Shown here: piece by piece, positions 13,985-24,879 of the stretch | Position numbering within the stretch: the first letter of the stretch is position 1 | Layout of the letters: the number at the start of each line of letters is the position of its first letter | NCBI GenBank assembly: GCA_001692895.1 | Contig: KV748216.1 | Coordinates: forward strand, 744,001-808,000 | Source: Cenococcum geophilum 1.58 | Lineage: Eukaryota; Ascomycota; Dothideomycetes; Gloniales; Gloniaceae | Length of the DNA stretch: 64,000 nucleotides | Direction of reading: 5' to 3' | Made by a program: the position numbers and the translations under genes | The notes under the pieces: model-generated | The model's input: only the letters and a program-made list of their open reading frames with translations | What the model was told of the DNA's origin: nothing | The model's database searches: none

Positions 13985-14701
13985 ATATCCGTTGTATTAT
14001 ACTATGTACAATACTGCGCATGCAGCCTCTAGGCTATGGCGCTATAGTTCTATATACATGAATCCTTTCTAGGCAGCTTAACATGTACTAGTAGCTAAGT
14101 GGACACTCTGGCCCGTTTTTAAAATGCTAGGGGAGCTCTAGCGACTGGTGTTTTTTCGTTCTGGTATTTTGCTTACTATGGTCCAGTTCGCACCAAGAAA
14201 ACTAAGGAAATCCTGGCTCTTTTATCTATTTCTGCCGTATTCTGCCCGTTCCTAGAGTAGAAAAAGCGCTCTAAAAGAATGATTTTTATATAAAATAGTT
14301 TTGCACTTAAAGAATAAGAGGCGTTACAATAGCTTGCTAGCTTGGAAGCAGCTACCAATTACCCCTAAAGCGACTTTTTTATCCTGTACCTATATCTTCT
14401 CCCTTGCTAAAGAAAATGGGTAGGGAATTAGTAATTAATAGCTACTCTCCCCAAAAGTAGGCTATTAAAGGTAATTTTATAAGGGCGAAACCTCGTTACA
14501 TAAAAACCCACTCCCATAGGAAAATTTTCACGAGGTTGTTCTATATAGGTATAAACACCAATTCGCCTATACACCTTATATTTTACGTGCTAAAGTAACA
14601 CGGGGGCCGGCCCCCCCCTCTCCCCCCTGCTGTAGCTACCCCTATCTGCGCATCTGCCGGTACCGCCTATAGTGCGCGGTGTTTGTATGGCATATTGTAG
14701 C

Positions 14702-15250
14702 GGTAGTGGTTGCGGTTGTGGTTAGAGGTTCGTCTGCAGCTTGATGGCTGTAAAGACAGGTTGCCGGAGGTCGTCTGCAGGCTCGATGACTGTAAGAACA
14801 GGTTGTAGTAGGAGGTCGTCTTGCAGCCTGAAATGGCCTGTAGACAGGTTGTGGTTAGAGGTCGTCTGCAGCTCGATGGCTGTAAGACAGGGTGTTGCGG
14901 AAGGTCGTCTGCAGCTTGATGGCTGTAGACAGGTTGTGGTAGAGGTCGTCTGCAGCTTGATGGCTGTAGACAGGTTGTGGTAGCAGGGGTTCCGTCTTGC
15001 CAGCCTGATGGGCTTGTAGAACAGGTTGGTGGTAGAGGCCGTCTGCCAAGCTTGATGGCTGTAAGACAGGTTGTGGTGGAGGTCGTCTGCAGCGCGATGG
15101 CAGTAGAGCAGGTTTGTGGTGGAGGTCGTCTGCAGCGCGATTGGCAGTAGACAGGTTGTGGTGGAGGTCGTCTGCAGCGCGATGGCAAGTAGACTGGTTG
15201 CGGAGGTCGTCTGCAGCGTAATGGCTGTAGACTAGTTGTAGTAGAGGTTG
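14702..15250. repeat. Minisatellite, about 12 units of 40-46 bp
   Basis: The core CGTCTGCAG recurs about every 41 bases (near 14731, 14773, 14815, 14862, 14905, 14948, 14994, 15040, 15086, 15128, 15168 and 15207). It is followed by GATGGCTGTAGACAGG and GGTTGTGG. Units differ by single-base changes and small length steps. The open frames seen here are products of the repeat and are not supported as genes. It lies inside insert R. Confidence 0.93.
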
Positions 15251-15259
15251 TGGTGTGTC

Positions 15260-16000
15260 TGGACGACGACGGAGGAGCGAAGGGGGCAGGTAGTTATATA
15301 TTAGCTAGTAATACAGTAGAGTTCGACATGCCTGCTTATTCAGGCCTCTACCCCAGTTTTCTAGTGCTATAGTCCCAATCTACAAGCAGTTGGCTGCCAC
15401 CACCAATCGCACGGGGATTCTCACCAGTTCTTACAGATATCTTATAATGGGGTTGGCCCAAGTACCAGTCCGCCCCCCAGCAGTCTATATAAGAGTTTCC
15501 TCCTAGAGTTNGTACGCTTCCGCACNNCTTNGGAGCCTTCCATAGCCTCTAGTTTCACGCCTCTCTTNATTNTTTCCGCCGGCACGGGCATAAGCTGCCA
15601 TTTCCAGGGGTCGCAACTCCCGTCTTACGCGCCTACTTTTTGGCGTAATCCTACGAGGGCGTCGTGGCTGCATCCTGCAATATAGTTAGGTACACCTTCT
15701 ATGGTTAAGGCCCAGCCAAAAACCTCTCCCGCCTGAGTAACTCCTGTTTGCTCCTTAAGCATATCTCACCGGCNTACCGCCCTAGAGACGAACGGTTCCG
15801 TCTGTTGATATACCGACACGCGCATCCGTTCTCTCGAGCCACGTAGTAGTCTCTCCAGCCAGGACGTGATCCTACCTGCCTACCAGGTGCACTAGGGGTC
15901 AGAGCCCAGCTAAGGGGTAAGGTCCCTAGAGCCAGCAGTGGCTACTACGCACTACGCCCCGCGGGAGGTTTTAATTCCCGTTTCGCGTTGCCTGTAAGAG
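15260..16000. other. G+C-rich unassigned zone with unresolved bases
   Basis: Balanced to G+C-rich DNA with scattered N's between 15511 and 15774. I tried to match it to rRNA, intron and protein families and could not. Short minus-strand open stretches exist (for example about 15530-15350) but resemble nothing I know. It is part of insert R. The N's suggest ambiguous base calls or collapsed copies in the assembly. Confidence 0.5.
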
Positions 16001-16116
16001 TCTCCTTATGACAGGCCGACCGTGTCTTGCAGAATAGGTTATAGACTAGGTCCCGTGCCAGGCGACCTACCCTACCCTATTCTACTAACCAAGCTTGTGT
16101 CCCCCCTTTTGTATAA

Positions 16117-16428
16117 GCTGGCCTGTGTTTCTAACCGTCGAGTCCTTATACGACTGGCCTGTGTTTCCTTAGAGCCTCCCCCATATATATGCGCGCAGGT
16201 TGCGTGCACCACGCCTATTAAGACCCTCCTGTGAGTCACCTGTAGGTCGACCGTAGGTCGAACGCCATGGGGCCGTCGAAGCTGGCCTGTGTTTCCGCTG
16301 CCTAGAGCTTTGCCCGTGTTTCCACCTCGTCGAGCCGTCTGGTCGCCGTCGCATCGCTGTCGCGTCGCTGTCGCGTCGCTGTCGCGTCTGTCGTCCAGGT
16401 CGCGCGCACCACGCCTATTAAGACCCTC
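16117..16428. repeat. Short dispersed direct repeats in insert R
   Basis: The motif CTGGCCTGTGTTTC occurs at about 16118, 16154 and 16282. A segment beginning GCACCACGCCTATTAAGACC occurs at 16206 and again at 16406, exactly 200 bases apart, and continues with GAGTCACCTG in both. This suggests an old duplication of about 200 bp. Confidence 0.75.
16347..16388. repeat. 11-bp tandem repeat (GTCGCGTCGCT)
   Basis: About 3.7 units of GTCGCGTCGCT, the first with one substitution. CpG-rich, so unusual against the CpG-poor surroundings. Confidence 0.85.
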
Positions 16429-16474
16429 TTCTGAGTCACCTGGGTGTCGTATACCAGATAGGCCCTCGTAGAGG

Positions 16475-16580
16475 GGCCTTAACGAGTTCTCTAGGCAGGG
16501 CCTTAACAAGTTCTTCGCGGTNGCCTTGGGGCCTTAACAAGTTTCGTATAATTCTGCGACGCGTTAACCTTAACAAGTTC
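16475..16580. repeat. Four copies of CCTTAACAAGTTC
   Basis: The motif occurs near 16478 (one change), 16501, 16532 (last base changed) and 16568, at irregular spacing of 23-36 bases. On the minus strand it reads GAACTTGTTAAGG and lies in the 5' half of insert R, where an internal promoter or binding array could sit. That role is speculative. Confidence 0.75.
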
Positions 16581-17021
16581 TTATAAAAAGAGGTTCCCTA
16601 CGCCCTCGCCGTGTCCCTACGGTCTCAGAGCTAGTGCAAGCCCAAGGGTGTCCTGTTATACGACTAGGACGCGTCCACGTCGACTGGCTAGATGATAAGG
16701 CCAGTTTCGGGCCTGGCTGCGAGCCAGGTAGTCGTATATCGGGTGGTTTTCGTATCCCAGTTTCCCTTGATGGCCCCCCTAGATGGTAGAGCAGGAGCCC
16801 CAGGCGGGGGCAGTAGGACTCCTGGTGTTGTTGAGGGCGATGCTTTGTACGATGCTTCGTACGCGTCGCAAGCTCAACACCACAGAACCGCGACGACAGC
16901 GCGCTGCACGCGCTGCGACGGCTCCCTACCATCGCCTCTGCACTTGGCCATCAAAAGAAACGATTTCCTGATGATGTTTCCACCCGCGGCGACGTGGACG
17001 CGTGCAGTAGGGCTTCGGGGG

Positions 17022-17105
17022 CTAGACCGTGCTTAAATTAACTAACTAGCTTCTTCCGTCTTTTCTCCAAGTAGTTATAATATTGTACTTAAAGCGTCCG
17101 TAATA
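17022..17105 (-). repeat. Outer end of the V1 5' LTR, with right target-site duplication of R
   Basis: It begins with the right copy of the 13-bp duplication (17022-17034) and continues as the LTR end of V1, matching V2 at about 33875-33950. The LTR end reads on the minus strand as TATTACGGACGCTTTAAG, corresponding to TGTTACGG in V2. Confidence 0.85.
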
Positions 17106-17966
17106 CTAACCCTAGTAGTAACTAAAGAACCTATAGACCTTAATAAAATCTTAGACACGGAGCGTAAGCGCCGCGTTAATAATAGATTATACCTTATCTA
17201 TAGCCTACCTAGCTACTAGAAGAATACCTATAACCCCACTAAGATAGTAGACCTAGTTTTAATGCTACCCTATTAAACGACGCGAACTAATAACTATAGA
17301 CGCGATAACTATAGAGTTTATTATAGACGCGGCGACCGTAGAGCCTATTATGGCCGCGGCGGATAACCCCCCCCCCCTTTAACCCTATAGCTTAGTTACT
17401 CTAAACTATACCCTATATAGGAGCCTAACCCATTAACAACGCCTAATATTAGCGACTTTGCGCTAGCGAATATAAACACGGCTACGTTATTAGCGAGGTA
17501 TTATCTTTCTATACCCTAACTAAAACTAAAACTAACACTGCTAGCTAAATAGATACTGGGCCGCCCCGCTAAAATAGCCCTATACCCTAGTTATTAAAAG
17601 GCAAACCTTTAAACTAAGTCGCGTTTAAGGGTCTAAACTATATAAGGAGGAAGACGAGAGAATTAAGTCCCTATTACTAGATTAATTAGTCCTTTCTATT
17701 AGTAAACTACTACTTAATCTTAGATTAGTAAATAGTAATAAGAAATTAATCCTTATTTAAACCTAACTCTCCTTATTACGTAACCTATACCCCTAAGTTT
17801 ATATTAATATAGTAAGCCTAGTAGACTCCGGTAGTACTATAATGGCATTTACTAACGTAGAGTCTATTATAAAAAAGTATAATATTATAACTAAGAAGCT
17901 GCTAGCACCTAGGCCACTGCGCCTTACAAATAGTATTCTAACTTCACTTATTATAGACTACTTTAC
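17106..17966 (+). mobile_element. Gypsy IV, first segment (gag end to protease, fossil)
   Basis: Plus-strand Gypsy sequence between V1 and Gypsy III. A zinc-knuckle-like stretch lies near 17170-17225 and a retroviral-type protease start (VDSGST) at about 17822-17840. The 5' part of element IV, with its 5' LTR, lies beyond V1 outside the window. The frame runs on at 24880 after Gypsy III. It is broken in many places. A C-run near 17367 belongs to the linker region. Confidence 0.8.
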
Positions 17967-18191
17967 TATCAGGTGAAACCTGAGTAGATAGTTATATAGC
18001 TGCAAGGTACGGGCGACCCTTAGGCAACCCAGGGGTAACTCGCCCGTAAGGCACGTGCGCTGCACGTGCCTAGGGAAAACCCTTCCTTACCTCGCATACA
18101 GACTCCTCCTTTTCCCTTAAGGATTCGTCTGTCTATACAATATACCCTATTATTCCATTATTAAGCTCCCTATCCACATCCTCACCTTACA
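17967..18191 (+). repeat. 5' LTR of Gypsy III
   Basis: 225 bp, equal in length to 24655-24879. It carries a GCACGTGC palindrome (CACGTGCGCTGCACGTG region near 18052-18071). Confidence 0.95.
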
Positions 18192-21100
18192 TTCGAATCC
18201 TTACTAATCCCTTTGGGAGGATAGCCGGTTTAATTTTTCCATAATGCCTCCGAAAAGAAAACCGACGCCTACACCTAACGGTAATACGCTGATAATATGA
18301 CCGCTAAATGCCTTAGTATCTAGTGTAGATGAAACCGCTAGAAGCACACTAGTAGCATCTAAGCCACCTCCTAAACCTTAAAACGATTAGACATCTATAA
18401 ACGCTAGAGACTAGTTTGACTTATATACCTAGGCTTAATAGGAGCTTAGTAAGGTTACTAGCGTCCTACCTAATACCGCTAATATGAAGGAGCTAGATAA
18501 GCTGGCTAAGAAAATAGCCAACTTATAGAGCATTATTGATTTAACAAAGCCCTCCCATTGCCTCTCTAGTAAAGAGTATAAGTTACGTGGCGAACGCATA
18601 CGCTAAACAAATCTTAACGCCCTAGTTAAGAAGTCACTACCCGATATTAGCGGTACCACTTAATAGCATTTTAATTGGTGGATTGCCGCAGTTGAGAACT
18701 AATTTAAGGTTAATGACGCTGACTACGACTGTAAGCGACGCACGCGATAGGCTATTGAAGGTCTCGTAAAAGAGAAGATAATTGCCCAACTAGTTTATTG
18801 CCGGCTAGGCACTAAAGATAAAGGTCCTTTACTGTGGGATAAGTTTAAGATTATGGTCTAGGACTAGATTAGGAACCCTATAGTAAGACGCTTTAATAAC
18901 GCTATGATGTACTATACGGCTGTTATAAAGGAGAACTAGAGGTTTGACGTCTTTCTAGCCTATATACGTAGCTTAGAGGACCTCTTTTTATATACCCCTT
19001 TTGTCAATCCTAAGCAATAGGTAGACTTTTGGTTCTTATATCTCCTAGCCTACCTATAAGTAGAGCTCTTCCGATAGAACTTCGCCTAACGGGTAAGAAC
19101 CGCTAAAGACCTCTTTAATGAAATCCGCTATATAGAGCAATTGCTTAATACTACGAAGCTTGCGGAAGATCGCGTAAGTAGCGGCGGTAAATTATTGCGA
19201 TAAAGCGTAGTTGTAGTATAGGCTCTGTAGAATTAGGTTTAGGGAACAGAACCTAAAAAGGGCGACGCTTTAAGTAAACTCCTAGGAAAACCACCTAAAA
19301 GCCGGATGGCTTAGGGGACCCCCTAGACGCTAGTGCTACGTACGCGGGTTAAAGGACTATAGGCAGTAACCGCAAGGATTACTGGAAGTAGGCTAATAAA
19401 GAGAAGTTAGCCCGGCCTTCGGAAAACCTAAAGCCCTAGTGATGTATCTCTCTTAACTACAACTAGGGCCTAATACAGAGGGAGAAAAGAAATGTATTAT
19501 GGTACATGTTGCGATAAATACGCCCTAGGGTAAAGTCCGCCTATGTGCTCTATATAATAATAGGTGCCAAATTAACCTTATTAATTAAGACGTCGTTTAT
19601 AGGTTTAACCTGCCTATACGCTACGCGCTACGTTTATATAAACCTATTGTATATTTCCTTAATAGCAACCAGATAACAATTTAGGATGCTTATAATCTAA
19701 CGGTTACCACTAGCGACTCCTAGGGTACCTCTTGTACTATCGGCCCTTAGACCTTTTAGGGTGGCTTATTTAATAGTTACGATATAGTTCTTAGATAGGA
19801 TTAGCTCGCGGAAGCAGATCTGTTAATTAGCTTTTATTCTAGACAGTTTGTCTAGGGTACTTTAGACCCTAGACGCCTCCAAGTAGTTACCCTTAATACT
19901 CTCCTAGCAGACATTAAGGCTGGCGAAATAGTCTATTCGCTATAGCTAGAAGACTCCTTCTTTACGCCGGTTGTAAATATAATAGAGGACCTATTGTTAC
20001 TGGCAGCGAGTACCTGTATAGACCCTCTGGACGTAAAAACACCGGTTATAAACATAGTAGAGGACCTGCTATTACTAGCAGCGAGTACCCGTAGAGACCA
20101 TTTGGTGCCGGCGCAGATCACCTATACTTAAGGGGGAGGTAATTAAAACCCCGAAACTATTAAGTATACTATAGTAGATCTATATGCACTCTTAGTGCGA
20201 ATATACCTATAAAACGTATATCGGCCGCACCCTTCTCTTCACTAGCTCCCGGAAGTACATTACTATACAATAGTCGCCTTAACTTCTATGGACCCTGGCC
20301 TACCAGATGCATACAAAGAGGAGATTAATATCTTCTTTAATAAGCTAGCAAATATACTATTGTAGAACTCTAAGTATAACCATGCGATTGACTTAGAAGA
20401 AGGTAAGACGCCACCGTAAATACCCCTCTATAACCTCTTGTAGAAAGAGTTGTAGATCTTATAAGAGTACCTAGATAGTGCTTTTAAGAAGGGCTGGATT
20501 AGGCCTAGCAAGTCGCCTACTAGAGCGCCTATCCTCTTCGTACCGAAAGCAGACGGTATAATGCGGCTATGCGTTAACTATAGACGCCTAAATAAAATTA
20601 TAATTAAGAATCGGTATCCCCTACCGCTGGTCGGCGAACTCTTTAATAGGCTTAGCTATGCGAAGATATTTACAAAGCTGGATCTTTGTAATGCGTACTA
20701 TAGGATTTGTATTAAAAAGGAAGATAAATAGAAGACCGTATTTAAGACACGCTACGGTCACTTTGAGTACCTAGTAATGCCCTTTAGTCTTATTAACGCC
20801 CCTATAACTTTCTAGAGTTATATTTATAAAGCTCTAGGAACCCTAGTGGATACTATCTACGTGGTTTACCTAGATAATATCCTTATTTACTTAAACGACA
20901 AGGACAAGCACGTTAAGCACGTTAAGTAGGTACTGCGATAACTCTACGCTTGGGGCCTATACGCCAAACTATTAAAATGTATTTTTTATACTAAAAACGT
21001 TAAGTTCCTAGGCTTTATTATTATACCTAAGGGTATTATAATGGATCCTGCCCGCGTAAAAGCTATTAAGGAATGGCCTAAGCCTAAGTCCTATAGGGAC

Positions 21101-24070
21101 ATCTAGGTCTTCCTTGGCTTTGCCAACTTCTATAGGCGATTTATCTGGAACTACTTAGATACCATATACCCCCTACACGCATATCTTGCACAGGTATATT
21201 ATAACCTAATGTTAGACGGGGAGAAGAAGAAGCAAAAGCGCAAGAAAGGGCCTACTAAATGGTATTAACCCTGGTCCTGGCCCGACAACGCTTAGTAAGC
21301 GTTTTGTAAGCTACGCGCTGCGTTTACGCAGACTCCTCTACTTCGCCACTTTAACCCTAATTTACCCCTAATGGTAATTACTAACGCTTCCGATTATACC
21401 TATAGCGGTATACTTCTGCAGCCTTTTAGGTAAGGAGATTAACTCTACTAGCACCTGATCGCTTATTATAGTTAGAAGCTTACTAGCCTAGAAGTATGGT
21501 ATAATACGCATAATAAAGAACTGCTCGCTATAGTGCAATGCTTTAAGATATAGCGCTATTACCTTAAATACGCCGCGTATATAACGCGCGTGCTCTACGA
21601 TTATAATAATCTTAGGTACTTTATAACCACTAAGAGCTTATCTGCTCGCTAGGCCTAGTACGCTAAGGAACTAGCTAAGTTTAATTTCGAGATTAAATAT
21701 AAGCTAGGCAAAGCAAATCCCGCTAACGCACTATCCTAGCACCCGGATTATACTAAAGGCTTTAAAGATGGCAGCAAGAGGATAGTCTTTAATGCTATAC
21801 TGCCTATACTGCAGCAAAAGTTGCGGGTTATAGGCCTTGTGGGCGGCCCTGGTGCTACTATACTACACTAGCGAGTAGCATACGTGCAGTATGTGAGCGA
21901 CCCTCGCGAACTTGGCGCCGGCGGATTAGAGCATCCTACTATTTTCTCTAAGACTACTTCGACCGGCTTAATAGCGCTTAACCCTAGGGAAGACCCCTTA
22001 ACCTAGGCTATAGTCCCCCACAATAACCTGGCGAGTTACCTATGCATTATACGTTACCTTACTGGCACCAACTTTGCGCAGAGTCTGGTGCTACGGCAAG
22101 AGGTAGTAGTAGCTGCCTTAGCCGAAACGGCGTTCACGGAACACCCCCCTAAGTCACTAGTTAATTTTATTTATAGAGTATAAAAAAGGGACGCCTTTAC
22201 ACGCTCTATATATAATTAGTTAACCTAGAAACGGGTTCCTGCCGGTAATAAGGACTATACCCTTAATAATTAAGGACTCCTAAGGTAAAACAACAAGGTT
22301 TGGGTACCGAATTATATATTACTACAACAGGAGATCCTTAAGCGGAATTATAACGATCCTATAGGCGGCCATTATGGTTTTAACCGTACCTTTAAGGTAA
22401 TCGCGTGGAAGTACGCTTAGAACGGCCTTACTAAGGACCTCCGCAAATATTTGGATAACTATAATGCCTACCAACGCTCCAAATCGCGCCGCTATAAACC
22501 CTATGGTAAGCTATAGCCTCTCTAGGTCCCCACCCGAGCCTGGAAATATTATTTACTTAACTTTATTATAGATCTTCCTGAGTTTACGACTCCTAATGGC
22601 GTAGAGTATAACTCCATCCTTATCCTTATAGACCGTTTTATAAAGCTAGTGCGCTACTATCTAGTACGTAAGACAATTAATGCTACGTAACTCGCAGAAC
22701 TCCTATTTAGAGTCTTTATGTAAATAGGGCCTTTAGATAATATCGTCTCTAATAGGGGTAGTATATTTATAAGCGAGTACTAGAGCACTATGTGCTACTA
22801 TCTCCGCGTTTAACGTAAACTTAGTACTATATTCTACCCGCAGATAGATAGTTAGACGGAGCGTTAAAACTAGGAGCTTAAGGTATACCTATATATATTT
22901 ACGAACTGGGAATAGTCTAATTAGGCCTCCCTACTTGACAAAGTAGCCTTCGCCTATAACTCTAAGGTCTATACTATAACGAAGCGTTCCCCTATTAAGC
23001 TTACCTATGGCTAGCTGCTAAACGTCCTAAACAGAGTCCCGGATAGCGTCTAAGACGCCTAGTAAGGTGGGAAAGGGTCTAAGTTAACGAACGTTAAACT
23101 TGTAGAGACGTATCTATAACGCCTGCGCCTTATATATAAGGTAGCGGCGGCGTTAATAACGCACGCCTAAAAGCTTTAGGTAAAATACTATAATCGTCAC
23201 CATCTGGCCAAGTACTTCGCCGTTGGTAAATGAGTCCTACTCTTCTCTAAAAACATCCACACGAAACGTCCCCATAAGAAGCTTAATAGTAAGTTTATAG
23301 GACCGTTTTAAATCCTAAAGCGTATAGGGCAGTAAGCATATAAGCTAGAGCTCCTACCCGCTATGGCACAGCTTTACTTAGTCTTTTATATCTTCTTACT
23401 AGAGCCTTATAGGTTACGCCCTAGGTTTTAACCCCTGGCAGTGGAAGAGCTTAAGGAAGGCAGCTAGGAAGTAGAAGCAATTATTGCCTACTAGGATTTT
23501 ACTAGACAACCGCAGTACCTTATAAAATAGCTAGGTTGGCTAAATAAGTATAATAAATAGAAATACGAGACAGAACTTAAAAATTGTTAATAACTGCTAG
23601 ATAAGTACCGTAAGCGGAATACCCTAGCCTTGTAGCTAAAGCGTAGGCGAAAAGTAAGCGCCGCTGCTAAAATATAACCTATATAAAAGCGAAGCAGAGG
23701 ATATCCTAAGGGATTAAAGAATAAGTTAACGCTTGTAGTAAGAACTACGGCATATATACTAGGTAAAGCGTAATTTATTAATATCCTATATAAGCCACAC
23801 TCTAACGTAATCTAGCTATGCTAGTGATTCGCAGGCGACTTATAGGCAAAGCTACGGCGCATACCGGCAATGGAGCTCGATTTAAAAAGCACCCTCCCTA
23901 GACCTAGTCCGTCACTCTATGCTAGCTTAGTAGATTGTTTATATTAGAGAATAGGCCCGTTTATAACCGGGGTTTATTTAACTAGGGTCTACGACCTGCT
24001 AGTAGCCCGCTAGTGGTAACCTGTACCGATAAATTATATACTATTCTACGTATATACTATATAGATAACG

Positions 24071-24298
24071 CGCAAGGCTAAAGTATGGGTTAGCGGCGGA
24101 TTTAATAGGTATATAGCCTTACCGTCTATAAATCTGGCTGTATGTAAGTAACCTATAACCTACCCGCGAAGTATATACGGCGCTACGCCGGTATAGCGTA
24201 AGGCTAAAGCAGGGTCAGCGGCGGATTTAATAGGTATATAGCCTTACCGTCTATAAATTTGGCTGTATGCAAATAACCTATAACCTACCCGCGAGGTA
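24071..24298. repeat. 126-bp tandem duplication in the Gypsy III 3' zone
   Basis: Copy one starts at 24071 and copy two at 24197. About 100 bases of each are conserved (TAGCGGCGGATTTAATAGG through CCTACCCGCGA). It lies after the chromodomain relic and is probably non-coding. Confidence 0.85.
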
Positions 24299-24370
24299 CT
24301 AGCGACCTGCCAATGCAAGCGAGCTTTTAGAATATTTTTAATAGTCTACTAAATTTAGGTAAGCCCTAAA

Positions 24371-24498
24371 CAGACTAATTAGGATTTTCTATCCCGGGGA
24401 TGGAAAATCGCTATTGGCTTGGTTAAATACGGGGGAGTCTTAGTAAGGCAAATCTAACTAATTAGACAACTTCGACTGGCGGTTAAAGTTCCTTAATA
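24371..24498 (-). repeat. A/B palindrome module in Gypsy III (inverted orientation)
   Basis: Part B (24371-24425) centres on a near-palindrome, ATTTTCTATCCCGGGGATGG. Part A (24447-24498) contains an arm-loop-arm of the AACTTTAAC/GTTAAAGTT type. The whole block is the reverse complement of 54738-54895 in Gypsy VII, with a different spacer. Confidence 0.85.
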
Positions 24499-24654
24499 TC
24501 TCCGCGCCGCGCATGTGTACTACCTGTCTCTCTATACGCAAAATTAAGACGCTCTTTCCCCTCCAAATTTTTTCCTTATTAAGGTTTTTATGGGGTTTTA
24601 TTGAGGCTTAAGTATATAAAGGATTGGGGACAATCCTTTTAAAGGGGGGGGCAT

Positions 24655-24879
24655 TGTTAGGTGAAACCTGAGTAGATAGTTATATAGCCGCAAGGTATAG
24701 GCGACCCTGGGGCAACTTAGGGGTGACTTACCCGTAAGGCACGTGCGCTGCACGTGCCTAGGGAAAACCCTTCCTTACCTCGCACACAGACTCCTCCTTT
24801 TCCCTTAAGGATTCGTCTGTCTATACAATATACCCTATTATTCCATCATTGAGCTCCCTATCCACATCCTTACCTTATA
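24655..24879 (+). repeat. 3' LTR of Gypsy III
   Basis: 225 bp following a G-run. The differences from the 5' copy are nearly all transitions. The duplication TTTAC follows. Confidence 0.95.

Larger units (their letters stand above)
13964..17021 (-). mobile_element. Insert R: poly(A)-tailed retroposon-like insertion, G+C-rich
   Basis: This is an insertion of about 3.06 kb in the LTR of V1, flanked by a 13-bp direct duplication and starting on its left with an oligo-T tract (13962-13984, one C). Read on the minus strand it therefore has a 3' poly(A) tail, as expected for LINE-driven retroposition. From its 5' end it holds a G+C-rich zone with short repeats (17021-16000), a G+C-rich unassigned zone with unresolved bases (16000-15260), a 12-unit minisatellite (15250-14702) and an ordinary 3' zone (14700-13985). 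I found no reverse transcriptase or endonuclease, so a non-autonomous element is likelier than a LINE. It shows little of the A+T decay that surrounds it. Alternatives are a retrocopied long transcript or two adjacent inserts. Confidence 0.7.
17967..24879 (+). mobile_element. Gypsy III: full-length chromovirus (fossil)
   Basis: 6913 bp, with 225-bp LTRs and the perfect duplication TTTAC (17962-17966 and 24880-24884). It lies in the protease region of Gypsy IV. Parts: gag from about 18244, knuckle-like stretch about 19329-19390, protease about 19530-19800, reverse transcriptase about 20460-21070 (YLDN-type site near 20871), RNase H about 21330-21700, integrase about 22320-23030, and a chromodomain about 23440-23590 with the family-typical YLIKW-GW-N pattern. 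An unusually long 3' non-coding zone of about 1 kb follows, with a 126-bp tandem duplication and the A/B palindrome module, before a purine tract at about 24641-24651. The coding frames are broken dozens of times. The 5' leader is short. Confidence 0.95.

Noticed and set aside
14667-15188. Open frames of 60-173 codons on both strands
   Set aside because: They are products of the 41-bp minisatellite. Both strands and several frames are open together, and no domain is seen.
14702-15250. CRISPR-like array
   Set aside because: Units are contiguous and similar over their whole length, with no unique spacers, in a eukaryotic repeat nest.
15260-16600. Ribosomal RNA, group II intron or organellar DNA in the G+C-rich zone
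   Set aside because: I compared it mentally with conserved large-subunit rRNA blocks and with the intron domain V motif. No convincing match was found on either strand, so it stays unassigned.
16072-17036. Several overlapping open frames of 60-145 codons
   Set aside because: High G+C content makes stops rare on both strands. The frames overlap one another, contain the short repeats and show no known motif.
18192-18201. tRNA-like GGTTCGAATCC arm
   Set aside because: Only TTCGAATCC lies directly after the Gypsy III 5' LTR, where a primer-binding site is expected. There is no cloverleaf around it.
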